From: an uncultured Lachnospiraceae bacterium | Lineage (GTDB): Bacteria; Bacillota; Clostridia; Lachnospirales; Lachnospiraceae | Direction: 5' to 3' | NCBI GenBank assembly: GCA_947175845.1 | Contig: CAMWOK010000094.1 | Location: 1-9,625 of the forward strand | DNA length: 9,625 nt | Part shown: positions 1 to 7,972 of the stretch, piece by piece | Numbering within the stretch: the stretch's first letter is position 1 | Layout: each line of letters opens with the position of its first letter | The notes under the pieces: model-generated | Databases searched by the model: none | Told to the model about the DNA's origin: nothing | Seen by the model: the letters and a program-made list of their open reading frames with translations, nothing else | Program-made: the position numbers and the translations under genes

Positions 1-228
1 CCCACCTGAAAACCATTTCTTCAGACCATTTCGCAGAACAAATCAATCTGCGAAAATATCTGCTCATCTGCACTATTACACCACAATATCACTATATCCC
101 ATATTCTCACACAACCTTCTGCATTCTATAGCAAGGTTTCCATAGATCCCAGAAACTGCAAGAAAATAACTGACACAAACTGCGCAGGATATTTTTCTAT
201 GCAAATCAGACACGTCTGCCAGAAAGCA
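1..228. other. Intergenic stretch with no gene seen
   Basis: This AT-rich stretch lies beyond the terminator that closes the minus-strand operon. I see no reading frame on either strand with a ribosome binding site and coding character, and no tRNA or rRNA. The only structure found is the 9-bp inverted repeat at 29-55, listed separately. Another gene may begin or end just outside the left edge. Confidence 0.5.
29..55. repeat. Perfect 9-bp inverted repeat
   Basis: TTTCGCAGA (29-37) is followed, after a 9-base spacer, by its exact reverse complement TCTGCGAAA (47-55). Neither side carries a run of T's, so it does not look like an intrinsic terminator in either direction. It could be an operator for a gene outside the window or a chance palindrome. 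The inverted repeat itself is certain; its function is unknown. Confidence 0.5.
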
Positions 229-278
229 TAAAAATACCAGCAGCATGATAATTTATCTGTGTCATCACGCTGCTGGTA
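229..278 (-). terminator. Strong Rho-independent terminator of the operon
   Basis: On the minus strand TACCAGCAGCGTGAT (278-264) pairs with ATCATGCTGCTGGTA (249-235). This is a 15-bp stem with one G-U pair and a 14-base loop, followed directly by TTTTTA (234-229). Stem, loop and U-tract have the standard intrinsic-terminator layout. It lies about 85 bases past the stop of the small secreted-protein gene and is the first clear stop signal for the whole minus-strand gene cluster. Confidence 0.88.
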
Positions 279-362
279 CCCGAGCAATTATAAGGAACTG
301 TAGAAAAATAAGGAATTAGACTATTTTACGCTCCAGATACTGAATCCATCCGCTGCGGCGAA

Positions 363-755
363 CTACCTCCAGCCTCTGCCTCTTCCACATCCGCGTCCGC
401 CACGACCGCCGCGTCCGCAGCCATACGTGCCATAATAGTCGCAGACTCCGTCTCCGTCCGCATCCACGTATCCGTTCCCCATGCCGCAGCCATACGTGCC
501 ATAATAGTCGCAGACTCCGTCTCCGTCCGCATCCACGTATCCAGTTCCCATGCCGCAAAGCGCTGCATAGTTATCGCAGATTCCATCCCCGTCCGCGTCC
601 ACAAACGAGCAGGAAACGCCACAGTAATCGCAGATTCCGTCTCCGTCCGCATCCATATATCCCGGCACTGCCGGCAGTTCCGCGGCAAATATCGACGCAC
701 CGTTCACAAAAAGTGCTGCTGCCATCACGGCAATGCCTGTTACAAATTTCTTCAT
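363..755 (-). CDS. Small secreted Cys-rich protein with four DADGDGxCD repeats
   Basis: A 130-residue protein of unknown function. Residues 1-25 form a signal peptide (MKKF start, hydrophobic core ending near ASIFAA, likely cut before ELP). Four units then carry DADGDGxCD, at about residues 35-43, 53-61, 75-83 and 97-105. This acidic D-x-D-G-D-G pattern resembles thrombospondin type 3 and EF-hand-like calcium loops, so calcium binding is likely but inferred. There are ten cysteines, and Tyr/Gly-rich linkers separate the later repeats. The tail (about 114-130) is almost only Gly and Arg with one Cys and one Trp. The start at 755 is chosen over an upstream in-frame ATG at 830 because GGAGGG (768-763) sits 7 bases before it and a signal peptide follows. 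It lies 134 bp after the large VWA gene, with a terminator behind it, so it may be the last gene of that operon. The real product could be a surface, matrix or metal-scavenging protein. Confidence 0.85.
   Translation of the reverse strand: MKKFVTGIAVMAAALFVNGASIFAAELPAVPGYMDADGDGICDYCGVSCSFVDADGDGICDNYAALCGMGTGYVDADGDGVCDYYGTYGCGMGNGYVDADGDGVCDYYGTYGCGRGGRGGRGCGRGRGWR
421..558 (-). repeat. Two 69-bp tandem repeat units inside the secreted-protein gene
   Basis: Bases 421-489 and 490-558 are head-to-tail copies that differ at only about four positions. Each encodes a 23-residue unit containing DADGDGVCDYYG. The two earlier protein repeats (shorter, with DGIC in place of DGVC) are more diverged, so these two copies look like a recent in-frame duplication. 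Copy number could vary between strains through slippage or recombination. Confidence 0.88.
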
Positions 756-889
756 GACTATACCCTCCACCCTATCTGTATTGTTTTTGCTTTCACTGTA
801 AATACGGCTGGCACAGGCAAATCCTTTCATCTATTTCGAGTTTTATCCAGATTCTCAGAATTTGCCTCCCCCTGTGCGCCAGAAGCGGA

Positions 890-3800
890 TCAGACATTCC
901 GATCCTCACGCTTCTTCAACAGCTGCGAGGTGTCCAGCGTCTCCGCTGACGTCTTCTGTTTCTTCGGTTGCCTCTGCTTTTTAGACTGTTTTCGGCCTCT
1001 CTTTGCCACTGTTTCTACTGCCTGATCCGCCTGTGCAGTCTCCCCGGAAAGCGGCTCCTGCCCGGCTTCTGTCATATCAGCCCCCTGCGCGGTGCCCTCC
1101 CTGTGCGTCTGCGCACCGGCAGCAGCGTCAGCACTCTGCGCCTGTCTCTGCCTGATGCCCGCCAAAAACGATATTTTTTTCGGCACAAACTGGAACCGCC
1201 GCATGGCCACATCCGCCAGAAACAGGCAGACGGCAAACGCCAGCAGCCAGTTTGTGAGAGGATAGCTCTCCCGCGCTTTTGCGGCGATCCGTGTCCATAT
1301 CGGATCCTCTTTCGTGATTACCCTGCCGCACTGCTTCACAAACTGCAGATAGGCGTCTGTGCTCACATCAAACTTGTATTCGTCTGAAAACTGCACTGCT
1401 GCCGCGGTCGTCATATAGTTCTGAACGTTTCCGCCCTCTGTGCGCCGGATGTTAAAGTGATAAAGTCCCGTCTGCGGGGTAGAAAGCTCCGCCGTGTAAT
1501 TTCCCGGCGCCGTCGCATGCAGCTTCTCCTCCGTCGTGCTGCCGTCGGGGGCGATGGCTGTGACAAGCACCTCCGTCGCGCTGCTGTAATCGCCTGTCTG
1601 GTAGTCCACCGTCGTGCGCTCTCCGGCTGTCACCACATTCACGCTGTCCTCACCCATGCCGGCATTTCCCGTCGAGTAGTCCACAATGCGCTTCCACAGC
1701 TGCACATAGTCCTTGTGCCCTGCAAACTCGCCGCTCCACTCGCCGGTGACATCGCTGTTCCACGCCACTGTCCTGCCCAGCCCGTACTGCCACACCGTCA
1801 GAATGGGATCCCCCTTCTCCGCGGACACGATCACCGGGTTGGAGGCCGTCTTGGGCGTCGAGGAGATATATCCATACAGCGCGGGCCAGCCGTCTGTAAA
1901 CAGACTGCCCGTCAGCTCATGCCCCCTCTGCACGGACAGGGAGAAGACACCGTTCTGAATATAGCTGTCTCCGCCTAAAAATACCTCCTGTGCAAAAATC
2001 TTAGGAATGTCGCTGGACTCGTCCGAATAGTAATATCTGCCGCCGCAGTTGTCCGCAAGACGGCGCAGAAGCGCTCTGTCTGACCCGTCCCCGACCGCGA
2101 CGGCGGAGAGCGTGATATCATTGTCCGCGCAGTCGCCAATCACGTCGTCATAGTTGTCCGTCTCCCCCATGCCGTCCGTCAGCAGCACGATGTGTTTGAT
2201 AGACGCCTCACTCTCAGCGAGCACTTTTACGGCCTCCTGCAGCGCAGGCTTGATTGTCGTGCCGCCTCCGTCGCTTATCTGCTTGATTTTCTCTTTAATC
2301 TCCGCCTTGTCATCCGCCTGCCGCAGCTCCACCTGCCATTCGAACCTGTCGTCAAAAGTCAGGATTCCCACATAGTCCGAATCGTTTAAGTTGTCGACCG
2401 CCACCTCGGACGCGCGGACCGCGATATCCAGATTGCTGACAGCTCTTTTTCCAGCGCTCCCCGCCATGCTGCCGGAGCGGTCGATCACCAGGACCATAGC
2501 CATTGTCGGCATCTCGTTCACGCCCCGCAGCTGCATGTCTACAGGCAGCACAGTCTCCAGCACGGTTCCCCGGTAGCCGCCCAGCGCAAAGCTGTCCTCG
2601 CCGCCGCAGCAGACGAACCCGCACCCGTAATCCTTCACGTAAGTCTCGAGATTATCCAGAAACCGCTGCGGCAGATCGTCAATGTATGTGTTCACCAGTA
2701 TGACAGACTTGTAGTCCAGCATGGCGTCGATACTGTCCGGCGCATTCCACGCTGACACAACACTGTAGTCGCAGCCCGCCGCCTGCAGCACGGACACAAA
2801 TCCGGATGTGCTGGTATTGCGCCCTGAAATGACCAGAACCCGCGGCGGTGTCTCCACCACGGAGCAGGCGCTGTAAAAATTATTTTCCTCGCACGTGTCG
2901 CCCTCGGCCTGCACCTGCACCCGCAGATTTTCGGTCGCGCCGCTGTCCACGCCGGCATCCACCTGTGCGCTGAACACAAAGCGGTTGCTTCCCCTGTTGA
3001 GATGCACGCTGTTTGCCGCCATCTGGCTGCTGCCGCGGTAGATCGCAATCACTGCGTCCGTGTCGTAGTTGCTCTCCACCAGCACAGTAATGGAGTACTT
3101 GTCGCCGGGATGCAGGTACGCAGGAAGGGTTACATTATCCACATAGGCATCCGGCGTCTCATCAGTCTCGTACAAAAGAGTCAGAAACTCCGCCTGGCTC
3201 GCCGTGAGCGCCTGTGCCATACCGCGGATATCCCCTCTCGTCTCCCTGCCGTCCGTGAGCACCACAAGCCGCTTGCTGTACTCCCCCGGAATCAGTGTGA
3301 GCGCCTTGGAGACTGCTTCCTCAAAGTTTGTCGCCGATTTTTCCGGAAGTGTCATCAAGCCGCTGTACTGCCGCTCCGAAGACAAAAACTGCTCCACAAA
3401 CGCATCCTTTCCAAAGGTCACGATGCCAAAGGCATTTCCGGAGGGCATTTTCGCGATCGTCTCCTGAAGATACGCATCCACCTCGTCGAGATGCCCCGCA
3501 TTGCTGTTCGAGAGATCCACCAGAAAGACGGTCGCAGTCCGCCCGCTGTTCCTGTGAATCCGTATGCCGAAAAACGCAAGCAGCACACACAGCAAAACCG
3601 CGCAGCGCACCGCCAGATAAAACGTTCTCCGACAGCGCATCTGGCGCACATACACGATCCACTCCACTGCAAGAAGCGCCAGCGCCAGCAGGATAAAAAG
3701 GTGTCGCATGGTCTGTTTTACTTTCTGTTGGCGCACCGCATCCGAACTGTCCGTCGAAAGATTTTGCAAATCTGTCGTCTGCCTGCCATCAGACTCCGCT

Positions 3801-5494
3801 GCGGTCTGGAAGCGCACCACATAATTTTCCTGGTACTCCTCATTTCCGAGAGTGTACAGCCCCGCTTTGCCCGGACGGCTCTCAAACTGGCTTCTGTCCA
3901 GCTCCGCCCACGGCTGCAGGGCAATCTCCTCCCCTGCATAGTAAGTGTTTGTGGCGAGCCATGAAGTGTCCGAGAGATAAATCATGGCGTTTGCCAGAAA
4001 CACCGGAAACTCCGCGCGCAGCGGGAAATCGGACTCCCGTATGTCAAATCCGACGACAATTTCCTTCCTGTCGTCCAGCTCCTGATAATATCCCACACAT
4101 TTTCCGTCGTATTCCAGAAAGCACTTCGCCCCCTCTGGCAGCGCAAAACAATACGCAGTATTGACGCCAATCGCAAAGCCGGACAGCCCTGCAGTCAGAT
4201 CGCAGTCCGTCATATCCAGCACCACATTTTGCAGTGTCTCCACCACCTCCCCGCCCGTGTCCCCAAAGACAAGACGGTTCGTCTGTGCAGTCTGCGGCGT
4301 CTGGCCCGCATCGTAGATCACGACATTGTAGCCCGCTTCCTTCAGCGGTGTGCGCGGCGTCAGCGGCGAATCGGACACTTCTGCCGCCGCGTCGCTCTGC
4401 GCCTTGGAAATGGTCTCCCCCGTCACCGCGAGATACGCCTTCTCGATAAACGTGTTGCCGTCCCCGACAAGCAGCCCGCGCATCAGGTTTTCCCGGTTCT
4501 TGACCGCCGCCGAATCGTTGTCCCGCACAAGGCTGTCCCTAGCCCCGTCAGAAAATACAATCTTATCTATGTGGGAGGTAATCGTCCTGCCCTGCCAGTC
4601 CACTTCCTCAAAAAGACAGATTCTGCTCTCGGAGGGCGCAAGCTGCAGGGAGGACAGCGCAATTAACTGCTGTTCCCCGCCCGCATCGTCATACAGACCG
4701 ACATCAAACGAAACTTCGCAATCACTGTAATTTACAGTGCTCACCATCACGTCATACAGACCGTCCTCCCGCCTGGTGAAAACGGTGTACTCATTGGCGA
4801 CATTGGCAGTCGCATCCCCCAGCACGCAGAGTTCTTTGTCCCCTGCACTGCGCAGTTCTTCGAACGCTGCCGCCCCTGCGCTGTCCGTGTAGACCACCAG
4901 ATCTGCAGCGGTCTTCTGTGCCGAATCCATTGAAGTTTCAACAGACATCTCCCCGCACAGCGCGTCCAGCGTCCCCTGTGCCTGCGCGAGACTTCCGCCG
5001 CTGTCGCTGCACGTGATTCCCTGCAGGGTGCGCACGAGACTCTCCGCATCCCCTATGTCCACCGCCAGAAGTCTTGCGCCAGTGCCGTCTGCCGTCACGA
5101 CCGAAAAGCGTGTGTTCTGCGCTGTCCGCACATAATCGCACGCCTGTTTTACCGCCTCCTCAAGGCGGCTTTTTCCTGAACTGCCCACATGCTGCATGCT
5201 CGCGCTGGTGTCTATCAGCAGCACCTTGTTCCCGCCGCTGTGTCCATTTATCTGAATAAACGGGGACATCAGCGCAATCACCAGCAGCGCGATAATCAAA
5301 ATCTGCAGATACATCAGAATGTTGTGCACAAACTTCTCAAAAAAAGTCCGCGACTGTTCATTTTTCAGCAGCTTTTTCCAGAGAAGATTGGATGAAATCA
5401 GATAGTCCTTCCCCTTTGGCTTCAGCAAATACAGGATAATAATCACCGGGACCGCCGCCAGAAACAGCAGCGGCCATAAATTTTCAAATATCAT
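890..5494 (-). CDS. Giant membrane protein: BatA-like N-terminus, three VWA domains, GATase-like domain
   Basis: A 1534-residue membrane protein. Residues 1-80 form the two-helix BatA/aerotolerance N-terminal module (helices about 6-24 and 58-78, basic loop between). VWA domain 1 follows, with DTSAS at 95-99. A second helix pair lies at about 598-613 and 624-643 around RQMRCRR, then VWA 2 (DLSNS, 660-664; TDGRE, 747-751). A GATase-like fold spans about 884-990 (GGEDSFALGGYRGT) with no obvious catalytic triad. VWA 3 has DRSGS (1005-1009), GGGTT (1076-1080) and TDGMG (1106-1110), a complete-looking MIDAS. A last helix (about 1413-1430) precedes a Lys/Arg-rich cytosolic tail. Basic loops predict that both large VWA blocks face outside. 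It looks like a fusion of two proteins that are often separate: BatA-like, and VWA/GATase. Its start overlaps the DUF58 stop by 11 bp, which suggests translational coupling. By family precedent it works with MoxR and DUF58 in envelope-associated chaperone or assembly tasks; the exact role is unknown. Confidence 0.93.
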   Translation of the reverse strand: MIFENLWPLLFLAAVPVIIILYLLKPKGKDYLISSNLLWKKLLKNEQSRTFFEKFVHNILMYLQILIIALLVIALMSPFIQINGHSGGNKVLLIDTSASMQHVGSSGKSRLEEAVKQACDYVRTAQNTRFSVVTADGTGARLLAVDIGDAESLVRTLQGITCSDSGGSLAQAQGTLDALCGEMSVETSMDSAQKTAADLVVYTDSAGAAAFEELRSAGDKELCVLGDATANVANEYTVFTRREDGLYDVMVSTVNYSDCEVSFDVGLYDDAGGEQQLIALSSLQLAPSESRICLFEEVDWQGRTITSHIDKIVFSDGARDSLVRDNDSAAVKNRENLMRGLLVGDGNTFIEKAYLAVTGETISKAQSDAAAEVSDSPLTPRTPLKEAGYNVVIYDAGQTPQTAQTNRLVFGDTGGEVVETLQNVVLDMTDCDLTAGLSGFAIGVNTAYCFALPEGAKCFLEYDGKCVGYYQELDDRKEIVVGFDIRESDFPLRAEFPVFLANAMIYLSDTSWLATNTYYAGEEIALQPWAELDRSQFESRPGKAGLYTLGNEEYQENYVVRFQTAAESDGRQTTDLQNLSTDSSDAVRQQKVKQTMRHLFILLALALLAVEWIVYVRQMRCRRTFYLAVRCAVLLCVLLAFFGIRIHRNSGRTATVFLVDLSNSNAGHLDEVDAYLQETIAKMPSGNAFGIVTFGKDAFVEQFLSSERQYSGLMTLPEKSATNFEEAVSKALTLIPGEYSKRLVVLTDGRETRGDIRGMAQALTASQAEFLTLLYETDETPDAYVDNVTLPAYLHPGDKYSITVLVESNYDTDAVIAIYRGSSQMAANSVHLNRGSNRFVFSAQVDAGVDSGATENLRVQVQAEGDTCEENNFYSACSVVETPPRVLVISGRNTSTSGFVSVLQAAGCDYSVVSAWNAPDSIDAMLDYKSVILVNTYIDDLPQRFLDNLETYVKDYGCGFVCCGGEDSFALGGYRGTVLETVLPVDMQLRGVNEMPTMAMVLVIDRSGSMAGSAGKRAVSNLDIAVRASEVAVDNLNDSDYVGILTFDDRFEWQVELRQADDKAEIKEKIKQISDGGGTTIKPALQEAVKVLAESEASIKHIVLLTDGMGETDNYDDVIGDCADNDITLSAVAVGDGSDRALLRRLADNCGGRYYYSDESSDIPKIFAQEVFLGGDSYIQNGVFSLSVQRGHELTGSLFTDGWPALYGYISSTPKTASNPVIVSAEKGDPILTVWQYGLGRTVAWNSDVTGEWSGEFAGHKDYVQLWKRIVDYSTGNAGMGEDSVNVVTAGERTTVDYQTGDYSSATEVLVTAIAPDGSTTEEKLHATAPGNYTAELSTPQTGLYHFNIRRTEGGNVQNYMTTAAAVQFSDEYKFDVSTDAYLQFVKQCGRVITKEDPIWTRIAAKARESYPLTNWLLAFAVCLFLADVAMRRFQFVPKKISFLAGIRQRQAQSADAAAGAQTHREGTAQGADMTEAGQEPLSGETAQADQAVETVAKRGRKQSKKQRQPKKQKTSAETLDTSQLLKKREDRNV

Positions 5495-6389
5495 ATAATC
5501 TTCTCAGCTCCTGAAAAATCAGTTGATAAATATCCGTCTTTGTGCTGCACACTGCGTAGAACGCCCCCTGACGCGCACATTCCTGCTGCATCCGCGCCAG
5601 AAATTCCTGCAGCGCCTGCTCGTATGCGCGGATGCTTGCCGCGTCCAGCGTGAGGCGCAGCGCGCTCTTCTCCTCCATGTCAATCAGATTCCGCGTGCCT
5701 GCAAGCTCCTCAGAGCTTCCCACAGAGAGTTCCTCCCCCGCCAGCACATGCAAAAGTGCAGGCCGCTGGCGCCTGTACGCCAGAAAACGCAGCAGCTTTC
5801 CCACCGTTTCCTGCTCCTGCTCTGCGTCCACGAAGGACTCCTGCAGAAAATCGCTGATTACCATGGTCACGCCTGGCCCTTTCATGGGAAGCTGCCGGAC
5901 AGCCTCCCCCACATCCACTTTTCCGTCAAATGAACGCTGTTCGAGCCAGTCCGTCAGCCGAGGAAGCGCACGCTTTCCCCCGCCGGCCGCAAACGGCTGC
6001 TGCATCTGCTGCATATCGTAGAGCAGCACGCGGTCCATATGATTGAGGCCCATGTAGGCAAAAGCAGCTGCCAGAAAGCAGGCAAGCGCACTTTTTTTGC
6101 GTGCTCCGTACTCCATGGAAGCGCTCGTGTCTATCAATATGGAGACGACCGCCTCCTTCTCCTCCATGTACTGTTTCACGTACAGTCTGTCCAGCCGCCC
6201 GTAGACGTTCCAGTCGATGCGCCGGATATCGTCGCCGGGCATATATTCCCGAAAGTCCGAAAACTCTGTGGACGAGCCTTTCTGTGTGGATTTGCGGTTT
6301 CCTGTCAGATTCATGGAAGCCTTGTTCCCCATAGCCAGCCGGAGCCGGGAAAGCCGGTCAAAAAATGCGGCGTCTGGTATCCTTGTCAT
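5484..6389 (-). CDS. DUF58 domain protein with VWA-type MIDAS
   Basis: A 301-residue soluble protein. The DUF58 signature FREYMPGDDIRRIDW with the following VYGRLDRLYVKQY spans about residues 46-74. It leads into a VWA-like fold whose metal site LIDTSASM is at 85-92 (D87, S89, S91). There is no signal peptide and no clear membrane helix; the two-helix N-terminus found in some DUF58 proteins is missing, so this is the short cytosolic form. DUF58 proteins are regular partners of MoxR ATPases, probably as substrates or adaptors. The ATG sits in an ATGA overlap with the moxR stop (6386-6389), and the 3' end overlaps the giant VWA gene, so the three products are probably made in coupled fashion and form one complex. 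The biochemical role of DUF58 is not established. Confidence 0.95.
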   Translation of the reverse strand: MTRIPDAAFFDRLSRLRLAMGNKASMNLTGNRKSTQKGSSTEFSDFREYMPGDDIRRIDWNVYGRLDRLYVKQYMEEKEAVVSILIDTSASMEYGARKKSALACFLAAAFAYMGLNHMDRVLLYDMQQMQQPFAAGGGKRALPRLTDWLEQRSFDGKVDVGEAVRQLPMKGPGVTMVISDFLQESFVDAEQEQETVGKLLRFLAYRRQRPALLHVLAGEELSVGSSEELAGTRNLIDMEEKSALRLTLDAASIRAYEQALQEFLARMQQECARQGAFYAVCSTKTDIYQLIFQELRRLYDI

Positions 6390-7357
6390 AGCTTCGCATT
6401 CTCCTCCAATACCTTCTCAATGACCTCATCCTCACTGACGCCCTCGCTGATCGCGTCAAAGCTCAGAATGATGCGGTGCCGCAGCACCGGGAACGCCGTG
6501 TCCTTCACATCCTGAAAAGAGACGTTAAAGCGTCCCTCAAGAAATGCTTTCGCCCGCGACGCGCGGATGAGCGCCTGCGCGGCTCTCGGACTCGCGCCCT
6601 CCCTGATATAGGGATTTCCGGCGTGGGTGTCCATGACGATATCGAGCAGATAGTCCATCACCGCGTCGGCTATCGGAATCTGGTTCACCAGCGCGCGCGC
6701 CGCCATCAGCCCTTCGCTGTCCATCTGCCTAGAAATCGCAGGCTCCTCGCCCCCCTCTGTCAGGGCGACAATGCCCTTTAGCTCCTCCCGCGCGGGAAAA
6801 CGCACCAGGATCTTGAACATAAAGCGGTCCAGCTGCGCTTCCGGCAGGGGATATGTGCCCTCGTTCTCAATGGGATTCTGTGTCGCGAGCACAAAAAACG
6901 GCTCCGCGAGGGCGTGGCTGTCATTTCCCACTGTAACCGTGTGCTCCTGCATAGCCTCCAGAAGCGCAGACTGCGTCTTCGGTGTGGCGCGGTTGATTTC
7001 ATCCGCCAGAATCAGGTTGGCAAAAATTGGCCCGCGCTCAAATGAAAAGGAGCTGCCCTGATCATTTTTGATAATAATATTCGTGCCTGTCACGTCGCTG
7101 GGCATCAGATCCGGCGTGAACTGAATCCGCTTGAATGACAAGTCAAAGACCTTTCCGATCGTGCTGACCAGCCTCGTCTTGCCCAGCCCCGGCATCCCTT
7201 CTAGCAGCACGTTGCCCCCCGTAAGCATGGCGAGCATGACCTGCCGGATGATATCGCGCTGCCCGATAATCCCCTTCTGAATCTCCGCCTCGCACGCCGC
7301 TATCCGCTGCGCCATGTACGCCGGATCCTGCAGCATGCCATTGTCCCATTCTCCCAT
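6386..7357 (-). CDS. MoxR-family AAA+ ATPase
   Basis: A 323-residue cytosolic ATPase of the MoxR family (AAA_3 plus lid). Visible motifs are Walker A GMPGLGKT (54-61), Walker B LILADE (115-120), sensor 1 in ATQNP (158-162), LPEAQLDRF with the probable arginine finger (171-179), and sensor 2 in GASPRAAQAL (R258). Length is normal for the family. MoxR proteins form hexameric rings that act as chaperones, often helping VWA-domain partners to bind metal or assemble. I place the start at 7357 because GGGAGGA (7373-7367) lies 9 bases upstream; an in-frame ATG at 7414 lacks such a site and would add a non-conserved leader. It is the first gene of the operon and shares ATGA with the DUF58 gene. The 75-bp gap upstream probably contains the promoter. 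Confidence 0.96.
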   Translation of the reverse strand: MGEWDNGMLQDPAYMAQRIAACEAEIQKGIIGQRDIIRQVMLAMLTGGNVLLEGMPGLGKTRLVSTIGKVFDLSFKRIQFTPDLMPSDVTGTNIIIKNDQGSSFSFERGPIFANLILADEINRATPKTQSALLEAMQEHTVTVGNDSHALAEPFFVLATQNPIENEGTYPLPEAQLDRFMFKILVRFPAREELKGIVALTEGGEEPAISRQMDSEGLMAARALVNQIPIADAVMDYLLDIVMDTHAGNPYIREGASPRAAQALIRASRAKAFLEGRFNVSFQDVKDTAFPVLRHRIILSFDAISEGVSEDEVIEKVLEENAKL

Positions 7358-7381
7358 AGTTTTCTGTCCTCCCACATTCCT

Positions 7382-7424
7382 TTTATAACTGCCTGCGCGC
7401 CCTGATAACCACACAAAATATCAG
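7382..7424 (-). promoter_or_regulatory. Possible control region upstream of the MoxR gene
   Basis: The gap between the acetyltransferase stop and the MoxR ATPase start contains a -10-like TATAAA (7387-7382). Upstream of it is a 6-bp inverted repeat, CTGATA/TATCAG (7424-7419 with 7407-7402, 11-base loop). No good -35 box lies at the right distance. The repeat has no U-tract, so it is not an intrinsic terminator. Read-through from the acetyltransferase is therefore also possible. Confidence 0.22.
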
Positions 7425-7432
7425 TTCTATTC

Positions 7433-7972
7433 TTATCCTTTTTTGTAGACTAACATCCCGTTACCATACGGATCGTCTTCCGCTCCGAATTCTTCCCCGA
7501 CAAATTCATAGCCGCTCTTTTCAAGAACTCTCGCAGAAGCAGTGTTTCCGTGTACAACACGTCCATATATAGTATCTGTCTCAAAAGTCTCTGCTATAAA
7601 CGCAGACATGGCTTTTATAAGTTCCGTCGCATAACCATTTCCTCGATATTTCCTGCACATTACATATCCGATTTCTACCTCTCTGGAATTTCCTTCAACT
7701 TCACTCACACCTGTATCACCTGCCAGCTCACCTGTTTCTCTCAGTTCAACAGCCAATACATATGGCAGATGCCTGCCGTTCACGCAGTCTCTATAGAACT
7801 CGACTGCTTCCCGGGTTTCCTGCACATCCGCATAGCATTCGTTGGGAAACCACTGTTTTACTTCTTCATCCAAATGAATCTCATACAGACGTTCGACATC
7901 TTCCAACTCAAATCTTCTTATCTTTAAATGTTCCGTTTCAAATAAATACTCCATTTCCTTTAAATACTCCAT
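7433..7972 (-). CDS. GNAT-family N-acetyltransferase (RimJ/RimL-like)
   Basis: A 179-residue acetyltransferase of the GNAT superfamily, which transfers acetyl from acetyl-CoA to an amine. The N-terminal strand LKIRRFELEDVERLYEI (about 16-32) is typical of the RimJ/RimL-like branch. The acetyl-CoA pyrophosphate loop appears as CRKYRGNGYATELI (106-119, R/Q-x-x-G-x-G/A pattern), and motif B is in GNTASARVLEKSGYEFVGE (142-160). Substrate cannot be told from sequence; members of this branch modify ribosomal protein N-termini, antibiotics or small metabolites. Two in-frame ATGs 18 bp apart (7972 and 7954) are duplicated together with AAGGAA; the first has the better upstream purine run (GGAAGG, 7980-7975), so I use it. 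Base composition is more AT-rich than the MoxR operon next door, and the gene is probably a separate unit. Confidence 0.93.
   Translation of the reverse strand: MEYLKEMEYLFETEHLKIRRFELEDVERLYEIHLDEEVKQWFPNECYADVQETREAVEFYRDCVNGRHLPYVLAVELRETGELAGDTGVSEVEGNSREVEIGYVMCRKYRGNGYATELIKAMSAFIAETFETDTIYGRVVHGNTASARVLEKSGYEFVGEEFGAEDDPYGNGMLVYKKG

Noticed and set aside
421..558. CRISPR-like array
   Set aside because: The repeats are directly adjacent 69-bp coding units with no unique spacers. They encode in-frame protein repeats.
326..700. A 124-residue minus-strand frame with repeats rich in Thr, Glu and Arg
   Set aside because: It overlaps the secreted repeat protein in another frame. Its repetition comes from the same 69-bp DNA units, and it lacks a ribosome binding site and signal peptide.
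756..830. Upstream start at 830 for the secreted repeat protein
   Set aside because: No good ribosome binding site precedes it, and it would put 25 polar residues ahead of a clear signal peptide. The start at 755 has GGAGGG at the right distance.
3002..3964. A 320-residue plus-strand open frame
   Set aside because: It is antisense to the giant VWA gene, whose domains are clear on the minus strand. The translation is rich in Arg, His and Pro with no domain pattern, as expected for the shadow of a GC-rich gene.
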